Of a DNA stretch of 11,787 nt, positions 6,768 through 11,787 are shown piece after piece. The notes under the pieces were generated by a model. That model saw nothing but the letters and a program-made list of their open reading frames with translations, did not search any database and was not told the origin of the DNA. A program made the translations under genes and the position numbers. Numbering within the stretch: position 1 is the stretch's first letter; the number at the start of each line of letters is the position of its first letter. Source of the DNA: Candidatus Sulfotelmatobacter sp. (GTDB lineage Bacteria > Acidobacteriota > Terriglobia > Terriglobales > Acidobacteriaceae); contig JASHRE010000890.1 in the NCBI GenBank assembly GCA_030037515.1, forward strand, positions 1 through 11,787, given 5' to 3'.

Positions 6768-8336
6768 TCAGGCTTGCTGTCCGCGGGCGACTTGGATCAG
6801 TTTGGGCAACACGCCGCCGAATCCTGGCGATGGCGCTCCGAACTCGAAGTAAAGTTTCCGATACAGTTCATAGAGGTCTGAATAGGTTTTTTGGGCCTCC
6901 GGCTGCGGTTCATACACAGCATGCGAAGGGCAAACCTGTCGCTGTGCCTCCTCGAGGGTGGGAAATATTCCTGCCGCCAGAAACGCGAAAATCGCCGATC
7001 CCAAACCCGTGACTTTACTGCTTGGCACCAGCACGGGGCGGCCCAGCACGTTGGCATAAATCTGGTTGAGCACCTGATTCGATTGCGGGATGCCGCCGCC
7101 GTTGATCACCCGCTTAGTCGGAGCGCCATGTTCGCTCATGCGGTCAAGGATGATGCGGGTATGGAACGCGGTTCCCTCGATCGCCGCGAACAGTTCATCT
7201 TGCGCGGTGTGTTGCAGGTTCCAACCCAACGTCATCCCCCCGAGATTGGGATTGACCAGTACGGTGCGATCTCCGTTATCCCAGGTCATGCGCAACAATC
7301 CGGTCTGGCCGGCTCGGTAGGTTTCGAGGCCCTTACTCAGTTCTTCCACGCTCGTGTTGGCCCGGCGAGCGATGGCGCTGAAAATGTCGCCCGTGGCCGA
7401 AAGTCCAGCCTCAATGCCGGTAAACTGCGGGTGCACGCTGCCGGGGACAACGCCACATACGCCGGGAATCAATTCTGCTTTCGGCGCATACGCGATGATG
7501 CACGTCGAAGTGCCCACGACGTTGACGACATCTCCCGGTTTGGCGCCCGCGCCGATGGCATCCCAGTGCGCATCGAACGCGCCCACCGGAATGGGAATTC
7601 CGGCGCGCAAGCCCAGTTTCTCAGCCCAACAGGAGCTCAGAGTGCCGGCAATTTTGTCAGACGTTGAGTACTCGCCGTCCAACTTCGCGCGCACGCCCGC
7701 GAGCAGAGGATCGACCTTGGCCAGAAAACTCTCTGGCGGAAGTCCGCCGAGGGAAGCATTCCACATCCATTTGTGACCCATGGCGCAAATGCTGCGCTTC
7801 ACGCGCTTTCGATCGGTGATGCCGCACAGGGTCGCCGCCACCATGTCGCAGTGTTCAAACGCGCTGCCGAACTTGCTGCGCTGGTCCGGATTGTGTCGGA
7901 GCCAGTGCAGCAGCTTGGCGAATCCCCACTCGGAAGAATAAACGCCGCCGCACCACTCAATCGCCTGCAACTTTTCCAATCGTGCCAGTTCGGTGATCTG
8001 CGCCGCTTCCTGTTTGGCGCGGTGGTCACACCACAAATAGTAGTCATCGAGGGGAATCAGACCTTCGCCCACTGGAATCACGCTCGACCCTGTGGTGTCG
8101 AGCGCGAGGGAGCGAATATCTTCACCCGGGATCCCGGCCGACTGCACGGCCTGTCGCATGGCCTGCGCCAGAGCCCTCATATGATCTGCGTGGGATTGCG
8201 TGGCAAAATCGGGATCTGCGCGTTTGCGATGCAGCGGATATTCTGCGACAGCCGACGCCAGCTGACCACGCTCGCTATCGACAATCGAGACCCGCACGCT
8301 TAAGGTTCCAAAGTCAACTCCCGCTACCGTAGCCAA
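6768..8336 (-). CDS. araB: Ribulokinase (FGGY carbohydrate kinase)
   Basis: Phosphorylates L-ribulose to L-ribulose 5-phosphate in the cytoplasm, the second step of the isomerase pathway for L-arabinose. The N-terminal phosphate-binding block VAGVDFGTLSVRVSI and DTTGSS open the FGGY_N domain. LWCDHRA and GGVYSSEWGFAKLLHWLR follow. Asp255 in GAFDAHWDAIGAG is the likely catalytic base region. VGTSTCIIAY and the C-terminal INGGGIPQSNQVLNQIYANV with KVTGLGSAIFAFLAAG are ribulokinase-like. I place the start at TTG 8336 (522 residues) because GGAGG lies seven bases upstream and MATVAGVDFG matches the family's usual short N-terminus. GTG 8363 would add nine unconserved residues. The gene follows araD by 70 bases in the same direction and probably shares its promoter. 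No araA follows: the next gene, GH51, is convergent. Confidence 0.94.
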   Translation of the reverse strand: MATVAGVDFGTLSVRVSIVDSERGQLASAVAEYPLHRKRADPDFATQSHADHMRALAQAMRQAVQSAGIPGEDIRSLALDTTGSSVIPVGEGLIPLDDYYLWCDHRAKQEAAQITELARLEKLQAIEWCGGVYSSEWGFAKLLHWLRHNPDQRSKFGSAFEHCDMVAATLCGITDRKRVKRSICAMGHKWMWNASLGGLPPESFLAKVDPLLAGVRAKLDGEYSTSDKIAGTLSSCWAEKLGLRAGIPIPVGAFDAHWDAIGAGAKPGDVVNVVGTSTCIIAYAPKAELIPGVCGVVPGSVHPQFTGIEAGLSATGDIFSAIARRANTSVEELSKGLETYRAGQTGLLRMTWDNGDRTVLVNPNLGGMTLGWNLQHTAQDELFAAIEGTAFHTRIILDRMSEHGAPTKRVINGGGIPQSNQVLNQIYANVLGRPVLVPSSKVTGLGSAIFAFLAAGIFPTLEEAQRQVCPSHAVYEPQPEAQKTYSDLYELYRKLYFEFGAPSPGFGGVLPKLIQVARGQQA

Positions 8337-8343
8337 CGTTAGG

Positions 8344-8348
8344 CCTCC
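8344..8348 (-). promoter_or_regulatory. Ribosome binding site deciding the araB start
   Basis: On the minus strand this reads GGAGG, followed by seven bases and TTG at 8336. It is a stronger and better-spaced site than the GAGG before the alternative GTG at 8363, and it would lie inside the coding region if that GTG were used. Confidence 0.6.
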
Positions 8349-8406
8349 GCGCCGAGGCGCCACAGGCTTGCCTCGCCAGCGTGAGAACTCAGAATTTCAG
8401 GTTCCG

Positions 8407-9105
8407 TCATCTTCTTACCTGCCCGTAGTAGGCGTTGCCTCCATGCTTGCGCAGAAAGTGCTTGTCGCGAAGTTCTCGCGACAGCGGTTTGGCTTCGGCA
8501 TTGATCAGCAGTGCATGACACGCCATGCGCGCCACGTATTCGAGGATGACCGCATTGTGGGCTGCTTCCGCAGCATTCTTGCCCCAACAGAATGGAGCGT
8601 GGCCGGCGACCAGCACCGCTGGAATCGTCTCGGGATCGAGCTTTTGGAAGACTCGGCAGATCGCGGTTCCGGTTCCGAGTTCGTAATCGCCTTCAATCTC
8701 GGACGGGCTGAGCCTGGCCGTGACCGGAACGGGCCCGTGAAAATAATCGGCGTGCGTCGTGCCGAGGCATGGAATCGGCTTTTCCGCTTGCGCCCACGCG
8801 GTTGCGTATTCGGAATGGGTATGCGCGACACCGCCGATGCCGGGAAAATTTCTGTAAAGCTCCAGGTGGGTGGGGAGATCGGAGGAGGGCCGAAGCTTCC
8901 CGTCAACGATCTTGCCGTCAAGGTCTGAAATAACAATCTGCTCGGGTGTCATTTCTTCGTATGGGACACCGCTCGGTTTGATGGCGACCATTCCTTTCTC
9001 GCGATCGATGCCGCTGACATTGCCGAATGTGTAGAGAACGAGGCCGCGACGAACCAACTCCAGATTGCCGTCGAGTACTTCCTTCCTTAAAGTTTCAAGC
9101 AGCAT
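8407..9105 (-). CDS. araD: L-ribulose-5-phosphate 4-epimerase
   Basis: Converts L-ribulose 5-phosphate to D-xylulose 5-phosphate using a divalent metal, the last step into the pentose phosphate pathway. With ATG 9105 the protein has 232 residues, like E. coli AraD, and the numbering almost coincides: Asn29 (FGNVSGID), Lys43 (KPSGV), Asp76 (SSDLPTH), His95 and His97 (AHTHSEYA), Asp120 (THADYFHGP), His169 (AGHAPFCWG) and Tyr227 (NAYYGQ). These cover metal binding and the catalytic Asp and Tyr. The frame is open up to 9315, but those 70 extra residues have no family counterpart, and they contain a TTGACA/TTAAAT promoter and the predicted operator, so the long form is rejected. The ribosome site is weak (GGAG one base before ATG). 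The adjacent araB favours AraD over the related UlaF or SgbE epimerases. Confidence 0.94.
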   Translation of the reverse strand: MLLETLRKEVLDGNLELVRRGLVLYTFGNVSGIDREKGMVAIKPSGVPYEEMTPEQIVISDLDGKIVDGKLRPSSDLPTHLELYRNFPGIGGVAHTHSEYATAWAQAEKPIPCLGTTHADYFHGPVPVTARLSPSEIEGDYELGTGTAICRVFQKLDPETIPAVLVAGHAPFCWGKNAAEAAHNAVILEYVARMACHALLINAEAKPLSRELRDKHFLRKHGGNAYYGQVRR

Positions 9106-9135
9106 GCTCCAAATCCCGAATCGTGGCTGAGCGCG

Positions 9136-9147
9136 GTAAACGTTTGC
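9136..9147 (-). promoter_or_regulatory. Predicted LacI-type operator, copy 3 (araDB)
   Basis: Read on the minus strand this is GCAAACGTTTAC. It lies at about +4 to +15 from the predicted araDB transcription start and ends 30 bases before the araD ATG. It carries the same invariant positions and orientation as the sites before the GH127 and GH51 genes. It has a better palindromic core (AAACGTTT) than either of them. Confidence 0.6.
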
Positions 9148-9156
9148 TTGACCGCC

Positions 9157-9185
9157 ATTTAACCGGATGAAAGGGCGTTTGTCAA
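9157..9185 (-). promoter_or_regulatory. Sigma-70 type promoter for araDB
   Basis: On the minus strand a perfect TTGACA (9180-9185) is followed by 17 bases and TTAAAT (9157-9162, four of six matches to TATAAT). Transcription would start near 9150, giving a leader of about 45 bases with the operator right after the start. The arrangement closely parallels the GH51 promoter. Confidence 0.65.
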
Positions 9186-9283
9186 AGACCCAGTCGACAT
9201 CCACTCCCTGCGCAATTGAGATTGCGCATATACACCAACCTTCCTCGCCCAGGCTCAAGCCGGCGAAAACAGGCATTCTCATG

Positions 9284-9321
9284 AATCCGCATTCATCTCG
9301 ATAATCCGCATTCATCTCGAT
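9284..9321. repeat. Perfect 19-bp tandem direct repeat, two copies
   Basis: The unit AATCCGCATTCATCTCGAT occurs at 9284-9302 and immediately again at 9303-9321 with no mismatch. It lies about 100 bases upstream of the araDB promoter and 94 bases past the stop of the ExbD-like gene. Just before it, GGCATTCTCATG (9272-9283) is a partial third likeness. Two head-to-tail sites could bind an activator or could be a slippage duplication. Confidence 0.85.
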
Positions 9322-9358
9322 CTGACCGGGCAGAAGCGGGCAGACCGGGATGCTGGGA

Positions 9359-9370
9359 ATCTGGTCAGAT
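9359..9370. promoter_or_regulatory. Small palindrome between araDB and the GntR operon
   Basis: ATCTGGTCAGAT is a 5+2+5 inverted repeat (ATCTG-N2-CAGAT). A partial copy, ATCTGACC, occurs at 9320-9327. Between them CGGGCAGA is repeated at 9327-9334 and 9337-9344 with a 10-base period. It could be a protein-binding site; a terminator is unlikely because no T-run follows on either strand. Specific function unknown. Confidence 0.35.
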
Positions 9371-9414
9371 CACGCCAAAGCATCCACCTTCCCTTCGCGG
9401 CAGGGGGGCGATTC

Positions 9415-10104
9415 TCAGAGGCCGGCCAGTGAAATCGCGACGTTTGCACCGATCAGGCGACTGAGATCAACGACTCGGATAACTGACGCACAGGACAGGT
9501 TGACATCGGCTTCAATGACGACGATCTTCCGGCTTTGTCCGAGCGAAGATTGCGACATCGCAGCTTGCAGCTGCGACCATGGAATCTGCTGATCGTTCAC
9601 TTTCAAAAAAGCACTGCCGCTGCTGGAGTCTTCGAGCTGCACAACCGTAGCATTGGCAGAAGGCAGCCCAAGGCCGACTTCCAATCCCTGAGGTGGGACG
9701 AACGCTGGGGGCGACGAATTCTGCAGCTGTTGCGTGAGCAGGACCACCGTCTCGAAGAGGTCTTCATGCGCTGCGCGCAAGGCCTGCTTGAGAGCAACGA
9801 AAGGCGACCGGCCATCGGCTTTGATATAAAGCCTTGCATCGCGGCGATGTGGCGTAATTCGCATTTCTTCCTGCAGTTGTTGGGGAGTGACCGGCTTCAC
9901 TCCGAAGTAGAGGCTACCGTCGGCTGTAACCGTAATGATCCAAGCGTCCGCATCATCGGCCGCGGGAAACGCGACGGCATTGCGGGTGGCGGCGAGTTGT
10001 ACGCTTACCCCCTCGCGCAGCGCGGGAGTTTGTCCATTCCCATTAGGTGAAGCAGCGATAGTCAACGTCAATGCCATCACACACACCAATGTCGAGTGCT
10101 TCAT
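9415..10104 (-). CDS. Exported protein with two tandem ExbD/TolR-like domains
   Basis: A 229-residue protein. Residues 1-24 form a signal peptide (lysine, hydrophobic core LVCVMALTLTIAAS). Residues 31-127 resemble the periplasmic domain of ExbD/TolR: GVSVQLAATRNAV, a strand WIITVTADGSLYFGVKPVTPQQL, then RLYIKADGRSPFVALKQALRAA and VVLLTQQ. Residues 139-227 repeat the same plan more loosely: GLEVGLGLPSA, SGSAFLKVNDQQIPWSQLQAAM, KIVVIEADVNLSCASVIRVVDLSRLIGANVAIS. Ordinary ExbD has one such domain behind a membrane helix with an essential Asp for proton coupling. That helix and Asp are absent, as is any ExbB gene. It is therefore unlikely to be a motor subunit and may be a soluble or lipid-free periplasmic binding module. 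AAAGGAG eight bases before the ATG is a strong ribosome site. It is the last gene after the slipin (36-base gap). The second domain assignment is from pattern only. Confidence 0.72.
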   Translation of the reverse strand: MKHSTLVCVMALTLTIAASPNGNGQTPALREGVSVQLAATRNAVAFPAADDADAWIITVTADGSLYFGVKPVTPQQLQEEMRITPHRRDARLYIKADGRSPFVALKQALRAAHEDLFETVVLLTQQLQNSSPPAFVPPQGLEVGLGLPSANATVVQLEDSSSGSAFLKVNDQQIPWSQLQAAMSQSSLGQSRKIVVIEADVNLSCASVIRVVDLSRLIGANVAISLAGL

Positions 10105-10140
10105 AACGACTGCTCCTTTCGAGTTGTTCGGACGGGATGG

Positions 10141-11010
10141 TTAGGGTTTCACTCCACCGAGCGCGGCGGTGGCGAGATTGCCGCCGAGCCCCATGGTTTC
10201 GACCGCGGACGATGGAACAATGACCATGGATCCGCGCTCTTTAATGGCTTCATACAGCATGTTCATGGCACGCAGATGCAGCGCGGTGGGATCGTTCTTA
10301 TAAGTCGCCGCCGCGGCTGCAAACTTATCGGCAATTTCCGTTTCCGCCTGGCCAAGAATATTGCGGGCTTGGCGCTCGCGTTCCGCTTGCGCCTGTCGCG
10401 ACATCGCATCTTCGAGTGCCTGTGGAATGCGCACATCGCGGATTTCCACCGACTGCACGGTGATGCCCCACGGATTCGTCTTCTCATCGAGAATGCGCTG
10501 CAGTTCACGACCGAGAGTTTCACGCTCGGTGACCATCTGCGCGAGTTCGTGGCGGCCGATCGATTCGCGGAGCGCAGTCTGCGCGCTGAGCGTGATGGCA
10601 TCCATGAAATTTTCGACCTCGAGGATGGATTTTTCGGCGTTCCAGACCATCCAGAAGACAATGGCATCGACGTTGACGGGGACGGTGTCCCGCGTCAGTG
10701 TGGATTCCGCCGAAACGCTCGACACGCGCACGCGTTGATCGACATAGGGACTGAGGGTCTCGACGATCGGCACGATCAGGCACAGTCCCGGGCCGCGCAG
10801 GCCGACGTAGCGACCGACGCGGAGCACGGCGACTTTTTCCCACTGGCGCACAACCTTGATCGCGAACAAAAAATAGATCCCAACCAGGGCTCCGGAAATT
10901 GCCGGCCAGGGTTGGTGGATCGTCAATCTAACTGCCACTCCTATGGTTACGCAGACGGCGAAGACGAGCAACGCAAGGCTGTTGGGCTCATATCCACGGA
11001 TCTTTGCCAT
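10141..11010 (-). CDS. Slipin / stomatin-like SPFH (band 7) membrane protein
   Basis: A 289-residue SPFH-family protein. Two hydrophobic segments at about 12-30 and 36-52 anchor it. The SPFH domain follows: VVRQWEKVAVLRVGRYVGLRGPGL (54-75), VDQRVRVSS (90-98), TRDTVPVNVDAIVFWMV (106-122) and WGITVQSVEIRDVRIPQALEDAM (181-203). An Ala/Glu-rich helical or coiled region then runs to about 235 (QAQAERERQARNILGQAETE), with a Gly-rich tail. Slipins oligomerise in membranes and are often paired with NfeD proteases; no nfeD is present here. The start is supported by AAAGGAG nine bases upstream, inside the end of the regulator gene. Only five bases separate it from the GntR stop, so the two are cotranscribed and probably translationally coupled. 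A function with the downstream ExbD-like protein in membrane or envelope organisation is an inference. Confidence 0.9.
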   Translation of the reverse strand: MAKIRGYEPNSLALLVFAVCVTIGVAVRLTIHQPWPAISGALVGIYFLFAIKVVRQWEKVAVLRVGRYVGLRGPGLCLIVPIVETLSPYVDQRVRVSSVSAESTLTRDTVPVNVDAIVFWMVWNAEKSILEVENFMDAITLSAQTALRESIGRHELAQMVTERETLGRELQRILDEKTNPWGITVQSVEIRDVRIPQALEDAMSRQAQAERERQARNILGQAETEIADKFAAAAATYKNDPTALHLRAMNMLYEAIKERGSMVIVPSSAVETMGLGGNLATAALGGVKP

Positions 11011-11015
11011 GACGA

Positions 11016-11423
11016 CTATCTCCTTTGTGCGGAAGCCGGCAGAAGTTCCCGCAAACGTTCGATTAAATCTTCGAGGGTGAAACCGGCAGCGCCGGCGCGA
11101 GCGGCGGAGTCTCCAGCGATCTGGCTCAGCTGGCGGTCGCGCTCCGCCGACTTTCGATCAAGCTTCTTGTTGCTGATGAATGTTCCCGTGCCCTGATGGG
11201 TCTCGAGCAGGCCCGTGAGTTCGAGCTCCCGGTATGCTCGCATGACCGTATTGGGATTGATGGCAAGATCAACGGCGAGCTGGCGGACGGTGGGCAACTG
11301 GTCACCGGCCGTGAGCGAGCCTGAGGCCATGCCGGCGCGGACCTGGTCGATGACCTGGCGGTAGACCGGCACCCCGCTGTGCAGGTCGAGCGCAAATTCG
11401 ACTGGGCGTTGATTGCGTCCCAT
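11016..11423 (-). CDS. GntR-family transcriptional regulator, YtrA subfamily
   Basis: A 135-residue regulator, short as in the YtrA subfamily, which has only a small helical C-terminus instead of a ligand-binding domain. The winged helix-turn-helix spans about residues 16-84: SGVPVYRQVIDQVRAGMASGSL, the helix-turn-helix LPTVRQLAVDLAINPNTVMRAYRELE (43-68), and the wing HQGTGTFIS (76-84). Residues 85-132 are charged and helical (FTLEDLIERLRELLPAS), fitting a dimerisation extension. It is the first gene of an operon with the slipin and the ExbD-like gene. A perfect inverted repeat eight bases upstream of the start suggests autorepression, common in this subfamily. No Shine-Dalgarno precedes ATG 11423 and the predicted promoter is very close, so the message may be leaderless. 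The effector is unknown. Confidence 0.92.
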   Translation of the reverse strand: MGRNQRPVEFALDLHSGVPVYRQVIDQVRAGMASGSLTAGDQLPTVRQLAVDLAINPNTVMRAYRELELTGLLETHQGTGTFISNKKLDRKSAERDRQLSQIAGDSAARAGAAGFTLEDLIERLRELLPASAQRR

Positions 11424-11429
11424 TGGCTT

Positions 11430-11460
11430 AGTGTACTATACAACTAGTACAATATGTCAA
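11430..11460 (-). promoter_or_regulatory. Likely promoter of the GntR-slipin-ExbD operon
   Basis: On the minus strand a perfect TTGACA (11455-11460) is followed by two imperfect -10 choices: TATAGT (11435-11440, spacer only 14) or TACACT (11430-11435, spacer 19). Either puts the transcription start within a few bases of the ATG. Neither spacing is standard, so the exact -10 is uncertain. The inverted repeat covers both. Confidence 0.45.
11432..11451. promoter_or_regulatory. Perfect inverted repeat, predicted GntR/YtrA operator
   Basis: TGTACTA-N6-TAGTACA, seven perfect base pairs on each side of a six-base centre, ends eight bases before the regulator ATG at 11423. It overlaps the likely -10 region of the operon promoter, so bound protein would exclude RNA polymerase. 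Position and symmetry fit an autoregulatory operator for the dimeric GntR protein encoded next to it. Confidence 0.7.
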
Positions 11461-11787
11461 GTGATTTCTTTTGCTGATTGTGGGTTTCTCTGTCCTAAGG
11501 CTGGCTTGAGTTGGACGCAAGTCTTGTCTGGGGACTTTTACAATGAAATGACCCACGACTTACGGGTGCGTGACAATGTCAGATCGGCCTCACATTTATA
11601 TTGGCCGCATCGCTGGTTGTGCTCTCCCGGGAGGGCTGCCGAGCGGGGCCACGGAATTCTGCAAGGTGCGTAACTGAGATTCCGCTGCCTCAGCCGGGCG
11701 CCTTCGGCAAATCGATACCCGCCCCTGCCTGACGTAAACGACCGCTGCCGACTGCGAACATACGCGGCCGGGCCGAGGAGTCGGTGT
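11461..11787. other. Window end without a convincing gene
   Basis: No long reading frame with recognisable content is present. A plus-strand frame at 11413-11673 crosses the GntR operator and has no family resemblance. CTCCCGGGAG near 11623 is a short self-complementary stretch without a T-run. The only hint of coding is the small frame at 11576-11677, listed separately. Confidence 0.5.
11576..11677 (+). pseudogene. Possible remnant of a small conserved protein gene
   Basis: ATG 11576 opens 33 codons beginning MSDRPHIYIGR and ending at TGA 11675-11677. The PHIYIGR start recalls, from memory, small uncharacterised proteins that begin RPHIYIGR and continue with a Cys-Gly-Cys segment. Here only one Cys follows at the expected place (IAGCAL) and the rest does not match. 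No good ribosome site is visible. It may be a decayed gene start or chance. Confidence 0.25.

Noticed and set aside
6891..7667. Plus-strand frame of 258 codons
   Set aside because: Antisense shadow of araB; no recognisable domain.
11049..11060. GCAAACGTTCGA, resembling the arabinose operator
   Set aside because: It lies inside the GntR coding region and lacks the conserved TTAC end, so it is more likely chance.
10096..11196. Plus-strand frame of 366 codons
   Set aside because: It is antisense to the slipin and GntR genes, both firmly recognised. Its content is His/Arg/Asp-rich, as expected from the complement of GC-rich coding sequence.
1..11787. CRISPR array, tRNA, rRNA, transposase or phage structural genes
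   Set aside because: I looked on both strands and saw no regularly spaced repeats, cloverleaf-like gene ends, transposase motifs or phage proteins.

Overview
The window looks like a piece of a soil acidobacterial chromosome (phylum Acidobacteriota, probably class Terriglobia). This is inferred from protein style and not from a marker gene. The main clues are a carboxypeptidase-regulatory-like (CarboxypepD_reg) N-terminus of an Oar-type TonB-dependent receptor, which these genomes carry in many copies, a NamZ/DUF1343 protein, Tat-exported glycosidases, and a YtrA-type GntR regulator beside a slipin. Most genes are moderately GC-rich; the small methyltransferase gene at 2134-2733 looks more AT-rich.

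Layout. (1) 2-334: C-terminal end of a NamZ/DUF1343 muramidase. (2) 360-679: frameshifted, truncated remnant of a TonB-dependent receptor. (3) 761-1603, minus: secreted S1/P1-type nuclease with all nine zinc-ligand positions. (4) 1604-2133: about 530 bases without a supported gene. (5) 2134-2733: small SAM-dependent methyltransferase. (6) 2842-9105: an L-arabinose locus. It has two plus-strand Tat-exported glycosidases, GH127 (beta-L-arabinofuranosidase type) and GH51 (alpha-L-arabinofuranosidase type). They converge on a minus-strand araD-araB pair (ribulose-5-phosphate 4-epimerase and ribulokinase). (7) 9106-9414: araDB control region plus a perfect 19-bp tandem repeat and a small palindrome. 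(8) 9415-11423, minus: operon of a GntR/YtrA regulator, a slipin (SPFH) membrane protein and an exported protein that appears to contain two ExbD-like domains in tandem. (9) 11461-11787: no convincing gene, possibly a small gene remnant.

How the genes work together. GH127 and GH51 would release L-arabinose from beta- and alpha-linked arabinofuranosides outside the cytoplasm, and AraB and AraD would carry L-ribulose to D-xylulose 5-phosphate. L-arabinose isomerase (araA), an arabinose transporter and a local regulator are all absent from the window. The three transcription units share a near-identical 12-bp site, G[AC]AA[AG]CG[CT]TTAC. It lies at or next to the predicted promoter and in the same orientation as the downstream gene each time (2787-2798, 5042-5053, and 9136-9147 on the minus strand). 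It resembles a LacI-family operator, so I infer one unlinked repressor controlling the locus. This is the best new signal in the arabinose region.

The least explained cluster is GntR-slipin-tandem ExbD. The ExbD-like protein lacks the normal transmembrane segment with its essential aspartate and has no ExbB partner here. The GntR promoter carries a perfect 7-bp inverted repeat that probably serves autoregulation.
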